In this document: positions 16,758 to 24,863 of the stretch, piece after piece
How the letters are laid out: the number at the start of each line of letters is the position of its first letter
Position numbering within the stretch: the stretch's first letter is position 1
DNA from: Cupriavidus pauculus
Lineage (GTDB): Bacteria; Pseudomonadota; Gammaproteobacteria; Burkholderiales; Burkholderiaceae
Assembly (NCBI RefSeq): GCF_003854935.1
Contig: NZ_CP033970.1
Span: 1,674,001 to 1,738,000, forward strand
Length of the DNA stretch: 64,000 nucleotides
Reading direction: 5' to 3'
Notes under the pieces: model-generated
Told to the model about the DNA's origin: nothing
Seen by the model: only the letters and a program-made list of their open reading frames with translations
Databases searched by the model: none
Translations under genes and position numbers: made by a program

Positions 16758-18590
16758 ATGTTGCCCGTTGCCTCCGATTCGGCCGCGGCCCGAGAGGCCG
16801 TGAGACCGCCACCGCTGCACGCGGTGTTCCAGCCCATCGTGACGCTGGCCACTGGCGACATCCTGGGCTACGAGGCGCTGATCCGCGGCCCGGCCGGGTC
16901 GATGCACGCATCGCCGGACGCGCTGTTCCGGCTGGCGCAGGACACCGGCACCACGGTGGCCCTGGAGATGTCGGCCGCGCGCACCGCGCTGGCGTCGTGG
17001 GCGGCGCTGGACCTGCCCGGCAAGCTGTTCCTGAACTTCAGTCCGCTGACGCTGCGCCATCTGCTGGACCGGCGCGGCAGCGCCATGGCGTCGTTGCTGG
17101 GACTGGACGGCGGGCAGGGCGCCCGCACGCGCATCGCCCCTTCGCGCGTGGTGATCGAGGTGACCGAACAGACCGCCGTGGGCGACGCCCGCAGCTTTGC
17201 CGCCGTGATGGCGGTGCTGACCGACCTGGGCGTGCCTTACGCGCTGGACGACTTTGGCACCGGCCATGCCAACCTGGACCGGCTGGCCGAACTGGCGCCG
17301 CAGTACATCAAGATCGACAAATCGCTGGTGCGTGGCATTCATGCCAGTTCGCGCCGGCTGGAGGTATTGCGCGCGATCCTGGGTACGATGCACGCGCTGG
17401 GCGGCCGGGTGATTGCGGAAGGCATCGAGACGGCCGAGGAACTGGCGCTGGTGCGCGACCTGGGCGTGGCGGCGGGGCAGGGCTACTTCCTGGGCCGGCC
17501 CGCCGCGCTGCCGCCCACCGAGATTGCGGCGGAGGTGCGCACGGTGCTGGCATCACGCCAGATCGCCGTGTTTCCGCAGATGCTGCGCACGGGGTGGTCG
17601 GGCATCACGGCGGGGCAGTTGCTGCGGCCGGTGCCGGCGGTGAGCGCGGAGACGTCGAACAACGACGTGCTGGCGCGCTTCCACGCGCATGGTGACTTGC
17701 ATGCGATGGCCGTGCTTGACGAGCACCAGCGGCCCATCGGGCTGATCAATCGTCAGACGCTGCTCGATCGTTACGCGACGCCGTTCCACCGGGAGCTGTA
17801 CGGCCGCAAGGCGTGCATCGCGCTGGCCAACTTGGAGCCGGTCTGCTTCGACCGGCGCGCGACGCTGGAGGAGATGGCCGACCACGTGGCCGGCGAGCCG
17901 TCGCGCGCGCTGGCCGACGGCTTTGTGATTACCGACGAGGGCCGCTACGTGGGGCTGGGCACGGGCGCTGACCTGCTGCGCGCCATCACCGATGTCCGCA
18001 TGGAGGCGGCACGCTATGCGAATCCGCTGACATTCCTGCCCGGCAACATCCTGCTGAACCAGCATATCGACCGCCTGATCGAGGCCCGCAGCCCCTTTCA
18101 CGCCTGCTACGCCGACCTGAACCACTTCAAGCCGTTCAACGACCACTACGGCTACTGGAAGGGCGACGAGCTGCTCAAGGGCGCCGCCGCGATCCTGGCG
18201 CAGGCGTGCGACCCGGCGCGCGACTTCCTGGGCCACATCGGCGGCGACGATTTCCTGGTGCTGTTCCAGGGCGACGACTGGGAGGCCCGCATCCGCGGGG
18301 CGATGGCGAGTTTCGATGATGCCGCGCTGTCGATGTACGCGCCGGCGGACCGCGTGGCGGGCGGCATCCATGGCGAGGACCGGCACGGGCGGCCGATGTT
18401 CTACCCGTTCGTGACGATGGCGGTGGGCGCGGTGCGCGTGGGGGCCGAGGCAATGGCCACGTGGCGGCTGGGCAGCCAGCACGTGGGCGCGGCGGCCGCC
18501 GTGGCCAAGCGGCAGGCGAAGGGGGCGCCGGAAGGCGTGGCGGGTATCGACATCGCCGACCTCGCCGCGCGTGGCGAGCTGGAGAACTAG
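16758..18590 (+). CDS. EAL-CBS-GGDEF cyclic-di-GMP signalling protein
   Basis: A 610-residue cytosolic protein with no membrane helix. The EAL phosphodiesterase domain (about 20-260) has Y-E39-A-L, NFSPLTLRH, VIEVTEQ, DDFGTG (D164-D165), IKIDKSL, AEGIET and GQGYFLGRP, so the metal ligands for c-di-GMP hydrolysis look present. A CBS pair (about 270-420) follows. The C-terminal GGDEF domain carries ADLNHFKPFNDHYGYWKGDELL but has GGDDF at 495-499 instead of GGDEF/GGEEF. The likely outcome is a phosphodiesterase whose CBS and GGD[D]F parts are regulatory, though weak cyclase activity cannot be ruled out. Divergent from a chemoreceptor and convergent with an atypical response regulator. Confidence 0.9.
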   Translation: MLPVASDSAAAREAVRPPPLHAVFQPIVTLATGDILGYEALIRGPAGSMHASPDALFRLAQDTGTTVALEMSAARTALASWAALDLPGKLFLNFSPLTLRHLLDRRGSAMASLLGLDGGQGARTRIAPSRVVIEVTEQTAVGDARSFAAVMAVLTDLGVPYALDDFGTGHANLDRLAELAPQYIKIDKSLVRGIHASSRRLEVLRAILGTMHALGGRVIAEGIETAEELALVRDLGVAAGQGYFLGRPAALPPTEIAAEVRTVLASRQIAVFPQMLRTGWSGITAGQLLRPVPAVSAETSNNDVLARFHAHGDLHAMAVLDEHQRPIGLINRQTLLDRYATPFHRELYGRKACIALANLEPVCFDRRATLEEMADHVAGEPSRALADGFVITDEGRYVGLGTGADLLRAITDVRMEAARYANPLTFLPGNILLNQHIDRLIEARSPFHACYADLNHFKPFNDHYGYWKGDELLKGAAAILAQACDPARDFLGHIGGDDFLVLFQGDDWEARIRGAMASFDDAALSMYAPADRVAGGIHGEDRHGRPMFYPFVTMAVGAVRVGAEAMATWRLGSQHVGAAAAVAKRQAKGAPEGVAGIDIADLAARGELEN

Positions 18591-18597
18591 CGCCGGC

Positions 18598-19368
18598 CTA
18601 GCGGTTGGCCAGCGCTTCCAGGCCCAGCCGTGGCGCGCGATGGGCGGTCAGCTCGGCCCGTGCGGCGCTGTCCAGCACGTCGAGCCGGTAGCCCTGCGCG
18701 TAGACCACCGTGACCGTCACGCCGTTCTCCGCGCAGAGATCGAGCGTCCGGCGCATGCGCGACACCAGCCCGGCCAGCGCGCGCGACGAAGGCGGCAGTG
18801 AGTGGCCCCAGATCGTGTTCTCGATGCGCTGCGTCGCCAGGATGCGGCCCGCGTTCGCAAACATCAGCATCGCCAGGTCGAATTCCTTCGGCGTCATCGG
18901 AATGCGCTGGCCGTGCAGCGTGGCGTAGCGGCCGGGGTTGTTCAGTTCGTAGGGGCCGGCGCGCAGGGGGATATGGATGCTCAGGCGGGTGCCGGACATG
19001 CGGCGGCGCAGGGCCGCGATGCGGGCCAGCAGCACGCGGGCGTTGAGCGGGCGGACGATGTAGTCGTCGGCGCCGGCGTCCAGCGCTTCGACCATGTCGT
19101 CGTCATCGTTCTCGCTGGAGATCATGACGATCGGCACGTCGCGGTTGCGCACGGCGCGGACGGCGCGGATGACGTCAATGGCGGAGATATCGGGAAGGTC
19201 GCGGTCGATGAGCAACATGTCGAAGTTGTCGTGGCCCAGACCGTGGATCAGGTCTCTACCTGCCTGGAAGGCGCTGCACTGGAAGCCCGCGATGGACAGC
19301 AGTTCCTGCATGGGATAGAGCGGCGAGTTGCGGCTGGCGAGCAGCGCGATATTGGATTGGGGGTTCAT
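18598..19368 (-). CDS. OmpR-type DNA-binding regulator with degenerate receiver
   Basis: A 256-residue protein. The receiver domain (about 5-120) keeps the phosphoacceptor position (LLIDRDLPD, D55). It lacks the N-terminal acidic pair (NIALLASRN where DD is expected), and the invariant Lys is Arg (DDYIVRPL, R106). Such receivers usually work without classical phosphorylation. The C-terminal winged helix is of PhoB/OmpR type (MTPKEFDLAMLMFANAGRILATQRIENTIWG and RALAGLVSRMRRTLDL, ending YAQGYRL). No histidine kinase is adjacent. It is convergent with the c-di-GMP protein gene, only 7 bp away. Confidence 0.88.
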   Translation of the reverse strand: MNPQSNIALLASRNSPLYPMQELLSIAGFQCSAFQAGRDLIHGLGHDNFDMLLIDRDLPDISAIDVIRAVRAVRNRDVPIVMISSENDDDDMVEALDAGADDYIVRPLNARVLLARIAALRRRMSGTRLSIHIPLRAGPYELNNPGRYATLHGQRIPMTPKEFDLAMLMFANAGRILATQRIENTIWGHSLPPSSRALAGLVSRMRRTLDLCAENGVTVTVVYAQGYRLDVLDSAARAELTAHRAPRLGLEALANR

Positions 19369-19705
19369 ACGACACTATCGAACTTGCAAAATGCATTGAA
19401 TGGAACAAACACGATGCAGCGTATCGACGGGGCATGGGCGCAACAATCGGTGTTTCTTTAAAAGGACCGACCGGCGACGACGGGGTGGCGCCGGGCTGGC
19501 GCTGGGGACAAGCCCGATCGTTATCCACAGATTTTGTGGATAACCGGGGCGGCGGGTGGCGCGGCGCGGCGGTGGGCCGCCACCGCATCGGCGTGATCAA
19601 AAATTGGGCAGCGCGCGGCCGGCGACGGGCGGGGTGCAAATGGCGCGACGCGCTATGCCAGAATACGGCTCATCGTGTCCAGGACAGTCCACGGTATACG
19701 TGCCT
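19369..19705. other. Intergenic region upstream of cardiolipin synthase
   Basis: A 337-bp region that contains the inverted DnaA-box pair, two A/T-rich patches (near 19453 and 19599) and presumably the promoters of the response-regulator and cls genes. I see no credible gene in it. Confidence 0.5.
19521..19543. promoter_or_regulatory. Inverted pair of consensus DnaA boxes
   Basis: TTATCCACA at 19521-19529 and its exact reverse complement TGTGGATAA at 19535-19543, separated by GATTT. Both match the strongest (R1-type) DnaA box TTATNCACA without mismatch; including flanking G/C the arms are 10 bp. The site lies 163 bp upstream of the cardiolipin synthase start. It could bind DnaA as a transcription regulator or act as a titration/reactivation site. 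It also forms a hairpin, but there is no T-run after it. Confidence 0.75.
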
Positions 19706-21139
19706 ATGTTCAGTCCCAGCGTGATTGCCGCCGTCATCCTCGCGTTCCACATTGTCGGGATCGTTGCCGCGCTGCATGCCGTCATGACCGTGCGCACGGC
19801 GCCCGGCGCCATCGCGTGGGCGGGGTCGCTGGTGATGATGCCGTACCTCGCGATCATCCCGTACCTGATCTTCGGCCGCAGCCGCTTTGCCGGCTACGTC
19901 AACGCGCGCCGCTTCAACAACGACCGCCTGCGCGAGATTCGCCACGGCATGACCCACCAGGAGCGCGAGGCGCTGGCCGCCAACGTCGTGCCGGTGCCGC
20001 AGCAGGCGTGCCTGCGGGCGCTGCCCAGCCTGACCGGCATGCCGTGCCTGACGAACAACGACGTGCGGCTGCTGGTGAATGGCGACGCCACGTTCGCGGC
20101 GATCTTCGACGCCATCGACGCCGCCACCGAACAGGTGCTGGTGCAGTTCTTCATCGTCCATGACGACGATCTGGGCCGCGCGCTGCAGCAACGCCTCTGC
20201 GACAAGGCGCGGGCCGGCGTCAGGGTCTATTTCCTCTACGACAGCATCGGCTGCCACGCGCTGGGGCGCGGCTATATGCGGACGCTGCAGCAGGCCGGCG
20301 TGCAGGCCCGGCCGTTCTCCACCCATCCCGGCTTTGTCAATCGCTTCCAGCTCAACTTTCGCAACCACCGCAAGCTGGTGATCGTGGATGGCGCGCGGGC
20401 GTTCGTCGGCGGGCACAACGTCGGCAACGAGTACCTGGGCAAGCGCCCGCCGCTGGCGCCGTGGCGCGACACCCATGTCGACATCCGCGGCGCGGCGGTG
20501 CTGGACCTGCAGATGGCGTTTGCCGAGGACTGGTATTGGGCCGCCCGCGAGGTGCCTTACCTGATGACGCCGCCGCCGCGGCGCGTGGGCGACATGATCT
20601 GCCAGGTCGTGCCGTCGGGGCCCGCCGACGCTCAGGAAACCTGCTCGCTGTTCTTCGTCGAGGCCATCCAGGCGGCCACGCGCCGGCTGTGGATGACATC
20701 GCCATACTTCGTGCCGGACGAGGCCGTGTTCGCGATGCTGCGGCTGGCGGTGCTGCGCGGCGTGGACGTCCGCATCCTGATCCCGTCGCGGCCCGACCAC
20801 CTGGTGGTGTACGGCGCGTCGACGATCTATGCCTATCAGGCGGTGCGCGCGGGCGTGAAGATCTATCGCTACCAGCCGGGGTTCCTGCACCAGAAGGTCG
20901 TCCTGATCGACGACGAGGCGGCCGCGGTGGGCACCGCCAATCTCGACAACCGGTCGTTCCGCCTGAACTTCGAGCTGATGGTGATGACCGCCCACCCGGC
21001 CTTTGCTGCCGACGTGGCGCGCATGCTCGAAGCCGATTTCGCCCAGGCCCGCCAGATCGACTCGCGCGATTTCCTGGGCTCGCCGGCCATCCTGCGCGTG
21101 GCGATGCACGTCGCCAAGCTATTCGCGCCCATCCTGTAG
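19706..21139 (+). CDS. cls: Cardiolipin synthase
   Basis: A 477-residue phospholipase D-superfamily enzyme that joins two phosphatidylglycerols to cardiolipin at the inner membrane. It has two N-terminal helices (VIAAVILAFHIVGIVAALHAV and IAWAGSLVMMPYLAIIPYLIFG) typical of ClsA. Two HKD motifs are present: NHRKLVIVD (H221-K223-D228, with GGHN following) and LHQKVVLIDD (H395-K397-D402, with GTANLDNRSF). The length is close to ClsA (about 480). Start taken at MFSPSV because the membrane segment begins there; a GTG two codons upstream is an alternative. Preceded by a DnaA-box pair. Confidence 0.93.
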   Translation: MFSPSVIAAVILAFHIVGIVAALHAVMTVRTAPGAIAWAGSLVMMPYLAIIPYLIFGRSRFAGYVNARRFNNDRLREIRHGMTHQEREALAANVVPVPQQACLRALPSLTGMPCLTNNDVRLLVNGDATFAAIFDAIDAATEQVLVQFFIVHDDDLGRALQQRLCDKARAGVRVYFLYDSIGCHALGRGYMRTLQQAGVQARPFSTHPGFVNRFQLNFRNHRKLVIVDGARAFVGGHNVGNEYLGKRPPLAPWRDTHVDIRGAAVLDLQMAFAEDWYWAAREVPYLMTPPPRRVGDMICQVVPSGPADAQETCSLFFVEAIQAATRRLWMTSPYFVPDEAVFAMLRLAVLRGVDVRILIPSRPDHLVVYGASTIYAYQAVRAGVKIYRYQPGFLHQKVVLIDDEAAAVGTANLDNRSFRLNFELMVMTAHPAFAADVARMLEADFAQARQIDSRDFLGSPAILRVAMHVAKLFAPIL

Positions 21140-21209
21140 ATGTGGCGTTTTCGCCATTCAAACGCGCCCTGTGTGCCGTATCGACGACTGGCAGTCGTTG
21201 TGTACACTG

Positions 21210-21227
21210 TCTACTATTCACAGTAGA
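21210..21227. promoter_or_regulatory. Inverted repeat, candidate TetR operator
   Basis: TCTACT-N6-AGTAGA, 30 bp upstream of the tetR-type start, with a -10-like TACTAT inside the left half. Placement suggests autorepression. Confidence 0.45.
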
Positions 21228-21257
21228 TGCGTGGACAACGTCCACATGGGAGCTGAC

Positions 21258-21905
21258 ATGACCCGAACTGCCGCCGCAACGCCTCCCACCCGCACCACAT
21301 ACCGCCACGGCGACCTGCGCCGCGCACTGCTCGAAGCCGGCATCGACCTGGCCCGCGAAGGCGGCCCCGACGCCATCGTGCTACGCGAAGCCACCCGCCG
21401 CGCCGGGGTGGTCCCCAACGCTGCCTACCGACACTTCGCCAGCCGCCAGGACTTGCTGCAGGCCGTCCGCGCATCGGCGCTCTCCAGCCTCGCCATGGCC
21501 ATGGAATCCGAAATGGCCGCCATCCCACCCGACGCAACCCCACCCGACCGCGCCCGCGCCAGCCTGCGCGCAGTGGGCATCGGCTACCTGCAGTTCGCGC
21601 TGGCGGAAACCGGACTTTTCCGCACGGCATTCTCGGTACCGGACGACGTGGAAGGCGACGCCGACCCGGCCAAGGCCGGCAACAGCGGGATGAACCCCTT
21701 CGAACTGCTCGGGGCGGCTTTGGACAGATGGGTCGACGCGGGCCTGCTATCGGCGGAACGGCGGCCCGGAGCGGAGTACGTGGCGTGGTCGGCGGTGCAC
21801 GGGCTCGCGGTGCTGCTGATCGACGGGCCGCTGCGAAGCCGGGCGAAGGAACAGGCGGGGGTGATTGGGGAGCGGCTGCTGGCGATGGTGGAGAGGGGGT
21901 TGTAG
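21258..21905 (+). CDS. TetR/AcrR family regulator
   Basis: A 215-residue repressor. The N-terminal helix-turn-helix is YRHGDLRRALLEAGIDLAREGG, then VLREATRRAGVVPNAAYRHFASRQDLLQAV (about residues 14-65). The C-terminal part resembles the WHG-type TetR effector domain (YLQFALAETGLFRTAFS, AEYVAWSAVHGLAVLLIDGPL). Start chosen at the ATG with GGGAG five bases upstream; an in-frame ATG 12 bases earlier is possible. No obvious divergent target; the TCTACT inverted repeat suggests autoregulation. The ligand is unknown. Confidence 0.9.
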   Translation: MTRTAAATPPTRTTYRHGDLRRALLEAGIDLAREGGPDAIVLREATRRAGVVPNAAYRHFASRQDLLQAVRASALSSLAMAMESEMAAIPPDATPPDRARASLRAVGIGYLQFALAETGLFRTAFSVPDDVEGDADPAKAGNSGMNPFELLGAALDRWVDAGLLSAERRPGAEYVAWSAVHGLAVLLIDGPLRSRAKEQAGVIGERLLAMVERGL

Positions 21906-21954
21906 GGGAAGCCGTCGACGACAACTCGCGCCGCGCCATTCACAACCCCCAAAC

Positions 21955-21985
21955 AAAAAAACGCCAGCCTCCCGGCCGGCGTTTT
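21955..21985 (-). terminator. Bidirectional terminator between tetR-type gene and aceA
   Basis: Stem ACGCCAGCC / GGCCGGCGT (one mismatch) with a TCCC loop, flanked by an A-run on the left and TTTT on the right. Read leftwards it ends in a seven-base U-run, so it is strongest for aceA; it may also stop the rightward TetR transcript. Confidence 0.8.
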
Positions 21986-22005
21986 CCCAAACCCCAACAC
22001 CCCAA

Positions 22006-23586
22006 TCAGAACTGATTCATCGTGTTGTCCTTGCCTGCGGCCTTCAGTGCAGCTTCGCCGCTGAAGTATTCCTTGTGGTCGTCGCCGATGTCCGAGCCGG
22101 ACATGTTCTGGTGCTTGACGCAGGCGATGCCCTGGCGGATTTCCTTGCGCTGCACGCCTGCCACGTAGCCCAGCATGCCCTGGTCGCCGAAGTATTCCTT
22201 GGCCAGGTTGTCGGTGGACAGTGCGGCGGTGTGGTACGTCGGCAGCGTGATCAGGTGGTGGAAGATGCCGGCTTCGCGCGAGGCGTCGGCCTGGAAGGTG
22301 CGGATCTTCTCGTCGGCCAGCTTGGCCAGTTCGGAATCGTCGTACTCCACGCTCATCAGTTGGCCGCGTTCGTACATCGACACGTCCTTGCCGGCTTCCT
22401 TCATGGCGTCGTACGCCTGCTGGCGGAAGTTCAGCGTCCAGTTGAACGACGGGCTGTTGTTGTACACCAGCTTGGCGTTCGGGATGGTCTTGCGGATCTC
22501 GCTGACCATGCCGTTGATCTGGGCGATGTGCGGCTTTTCGGTTTCGATCCACAGCAGGTCGGCACCGTTCTGCAGCGCGGTGATGCAGTCCAGCACGCAG
22601 CGGGCTTCGCCGGTGCCGGCGCGGAACTGGAACAGGTTGCTCGGCAGGCGCTTCGGTCGCAGCAGCTTGCCGTCGCGCTTGATGATCACGTCACCGTTGC
22701 CCAGCTGGTCGGCCGACAGTTCCTCGCAGTCCAGGAACGAGTTGTACTGGTCGCCCAGGTCGCCCGGCGTGCGGGTCACGGCGATCTGCTTGGTCAGGCC
22801 GGCGCCCAGCGAGTCGGTGCGGGCCACGATGATGCCGTCGTCCACGCCCAATTCCAGGAAGGCGTAACGGATGGCGCGGATCTTGGCCAGGAAGTCCTCA
22901 TGCGGCACGGTGACCTTGCCGTCCTGGTGGCCGCACTGCTTTTCGTCGGACACCTGGTTCTCGATCTGGATGCAGCAGGCACCGGCTTCGATGAACTGCT
23001 TGGCCAGCAGGTACGTGGCTTCGGCATTGCCGAAACCGGCGTCGATGTCGGCGATGATGGGCACCACGTGCGTCACGTGGTTGTCGATCTTTTCCTGGAT
23101 GGCGGCCTTGGCCGGGCCCTGGGCGGCGTCCAGTTCGCGGAACAGGCCACCCAGTTCACGGGCGTCGGCCTGGCGCAGGAACGTGTACAGCTCGCGGATC
23201 AGCGCGCTGACCGACGTCTTCTCGTGCATCGACTGGTCGGGCAGGGGGCCGAACTCCGAGCGCAGCGCGGCGACCATCCAGCCGGACAGGTACAGGTAGC
23301 GGCGTTCGGTGCTCTTGAAGTGCTTCTTGATGGAGATCATCTTCTGCTGGCCGATAAAGCCATGCCAGCAGCCCAGCGACTGGGTGTACTTCGACGGGTC
23401 CGCGTCGTACGCAGCCATGTCGGCACGCATGATCTTGGCGGTGTACTTGGCGATGTCCAGGCCCGTCTTGAACTTGTTCTGGGCCCGCATGCGCGCGGCG
23501 TACTCGGGATTGATCGCATTCCAGGCGCTGCCGTTGGTCTCTTTCAGCGCGGCGATTGCCTGGATGTCGTCTTGATACTGGGCCAT
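22006..23586 (-). CDS. aceA: Isocitrate lyase
   Basis: A 526-residue enzyme that splits isocitrate to glyoxylate and succinate in the glyoxylate shunt, needed for growth on acetate and fatty acids. The catalytic loop reads EKQCGH (Cys218), a common variant of KKCGH. Other signatures are ADIDAGFGNAEATYLLAKQFIEAGACCIQIENQ, ARTDSLGAG and VYNNSPSFNW. The length of about 525 residues places it in the longer ICL group found in Burkholderiales and Pseudomonas rather than the 434-residue E. coli form. Malate synthase is not adjacent. The upstream region carries a palindrome and long direct repeats that may bind a regulator. Confidence 0.97.
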   Translation of the reverse strand: MAQYQDDIQAIAALKETNGSAWNAINPEYAARMRAQNKFKTGLDIAKYTAKIMRADMAAYDADPSKYTQSLGCWHGFIGQQKMISIKKHFKSTERRYLYLSGWMVAALRSEFGPLPDQSMHEKTSVSALIRELYTFLRQADARELGGLFRELDAAQGPAKAAIQEKIDNHVTHVVPIIADIDAGFGNAEATYLLAKQFIEAGACCIQIENQVSDEKQCGHQDGKVTVPHEDFLAKIRAIRYAFLELGVDDGIIVARTDSLGAGLTKQIAVTRTPGDLGDQYNSFLDCEELSADQLGNGDVIIKRDGKLLRPKRLPSNLFQFRAGTGEARCVLDCITALQNGADLLWIETEKPHIAQINGMVSEIRKTIPNAKLVYNNSPSFNWTLNFRQQAYDAMKEAGKDVSMYERGQLMSVEYDDSELAKLADEKIRTFQADASREAGIFHHLITLPTYHTAALSTDNLAKEYFGDQGMLGYVAGVQRKEIRQGIACVKHQNMSGSDIGDDHKEYFSGEAALKAAGKDNTMNQF

Positions 23587-23701
23587 GGGGAAGTCCTAAT
23601 AAGAGTTGACGCGTTGGTAGAAGGATTCGGTGCCGCCACCGGCTGTATCAGCCAGCAGCATGGGAACAAGTGTATGGCCGAATCCCGCATTGCAACGTAA
23701 C

Positions 23702-23713
23702 TCTTATATAAGA
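23702..23713. promoter_or_regulatory. TCTTATATAAGA palindrome in the aceA promoter region
   Basis: A perfect 12-bp palindrome 116 bp upstream of aceA. It overlaps the first of two tandem ATAAGAC copies (23710-23723). Likely promoter or operator element for aceA, possibly of a GntR-type regulator. Confidence 0.5.
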
Positions 23714-23759
23714 CATAAGACTTTGTTTGTCGTTATGAATCAATGAAATAGCGGCGATA

Positions 23760-23847
23760 TTTTGCAATGTGGAAGGCGTTTTCTCAGAACGAAACCGCCG
23801 GATGGGCGCCAGACCCAGTCAGATTTCGCAATGTGAAAGGTGCTTTC
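23760..23847. repeat. Two 24-bp imperfect direct repeats upstream of aceA
   Basis: Copies at 23760-23783 and 23824-23847 agree at 20 of 24 positions. Both contain GCAATGTG followed by AAGG and a TTTC end. Start-to-start distance is 64 bp (about six turns). The pair looks like two binding sites for one regulator of aceA or the neighbouring LysR gene. Confidence 0.55.
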
Positions 23848-23913
23848 AGGTGCTGAGTGGCGGGGGGCAACGCCCGGCCCGGAAGCGCCGCTGCAGATAG
23901 CAGCCGCCAACAG

Positions 23914-24783
23914 CTACGCCGCCAGCCGCAGCGTGCGGGTCAGCAGGTCCTGCAGTTCGTCCACCGCCTTTGCACCGCGCGATTCGCGGCTGCGATAGAC
24001 GGCCACTTCCATCGGTTCCAGCGGCCCCAGGCCCTGCTCGCTGCCCAGGATGCGCAGGTGCGGGGGCGCGCTGCATTGGGTCAGGGCGGCCACGGCCAGG
24101 CCGCTCTCGATGGCGGCGATCTGCCCGGCCAGGCTGGAGCTGTGATAGACGACCTTGTAGCGCCGCCCCTGTTGCGCCAGCGAGTGGATGGCCACGCGCC
24201 GCGCCAGGCTGGCGTCCTCGTAGACGGCGATAGGCAGCGGGTCGCGCCGCCACGTTTCGAACTCGGGCGATCCCACCCAGACCCTCGGCTCATGGAACAG
24301 CAGCGTGCCGCGCCGCGCGTGGTCGCGCGAGACCAGCGCAAGGTCCAGGTCGCCGCTGGCCACGCGGGGAATCAGCGACGTCGACTGCTCGCAGATCAGT
24401 TCGATTTCCACGCCGCTGTGGCGCGGGGCGAATCGCTTCAGCACCGGCGTCAGGTATTTCTGGGCGTAGTCGTCCGGCACACCCAGCCGCACGCGGCCAG
24501 TCAGTTCGTCGCCAGTCAGCGCGCCCTGCGCCTCGGCGTGCAGGTCCAGGATGCGCCGCGCGTAGCCCAGCAGCGTCTGGCCCTCGGGCGTCAGGCTCAG
24601 CTTGCGGGCGCTGCGTTCCAGCAGCCGCTGGCCAAGGGCGTCTTCCAGCTTCTTGATCTGCATGCTGACGGCCGACTGCGAGCGATGGATCTCGCCCGCG
24701 GCGCTGGCCAGCGACCCAGCGTCGACCACGGCGACAAAGCACTTGAGCCAGTCCATCTGCAGATCGCGGGGTGTCGTCGTCAT
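23914..24783 (-). CDS. LysR family regulator
   Basis: A 289-residue LTTR. N-terminal helix-turn-helix: MDWLKCFVAVVDAGSLASAAGEIHRSQSAVSMQIKKLEDALGQRLLER, then LTPEGQTLLGYARRIL. The substrate-binding domain starts near GRVRLGVPDDYAQKYLTPVLKRFA, a signature close to regulators of amino-acid or sugar exporters. Divergent from an EamA exporter gene with a clean LysR box between them, so it probably controls that exporter in response to its substrate. Confidence 0.9.
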   Translation of the reverse strand: MTTTPRDLQMDWLKCFVAVVDAGSLASAAGEIHRSQSAVSMQIKKLEDALGQRLLERSARKLSLTPEGQTLLGYARRILDLHAEAQGALTGDELTGRVRLGVPDDYAQKYLTPVLKRFAPRHSGVEIELICEQSTSLIPRVASGDLDLALVSRDHARRGTLLFHEPRVWVGSPEFETWRRDPLPIAVYEDASLARRVAIHSLAQQGRRYKVVYHSSSLAGQIAAIESGLAVAALTQCSAPPHLRILGSEQGLGPLEPMEVAVYRSRESRGAKAVDELQDLLTRTLRLAA

Positions 24784-24790
24784 CGTGATA

Positions 24791-24805
24791 TTTCGATTAT
24801 CGAAA
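24791..24805. promoter_or_regulatory. LysR box between LTTR gene and EamA gene
   Basis: TTTCGATTATCGAAA, a perfect 6-3-6 palindrome containing the T-N11-A LysR motif. It lies 7 bp from the LTTR start and 58 bp from the exporter start. Confidence 0.75.
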
Positions 24806-24863
24806 CCATGTCTCGCGGATTATGCGCTTTTCACGATCGATGCGGGGCGCCAGACTGGTCGCC

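Larger units (their letters stand above)
23587..23913. other. Intergenic region, aceA / LysR gene
   Basis: A 327-bp region with relatively low GC at 23690-23790, holding the aceA promoter, the TCTTATATAAGA palindrome and two 24-bp near-identical direct repeats. No coding sequence seen. Confidence 0.5.

Noticed and set aside
19521-19543. Chromosome or plasmid replication origin
   Set aside because: Only two DnaA boxes, no clear AT-rich unwinding region or iteron array, and no dnaA, parA or rep gene nearby.
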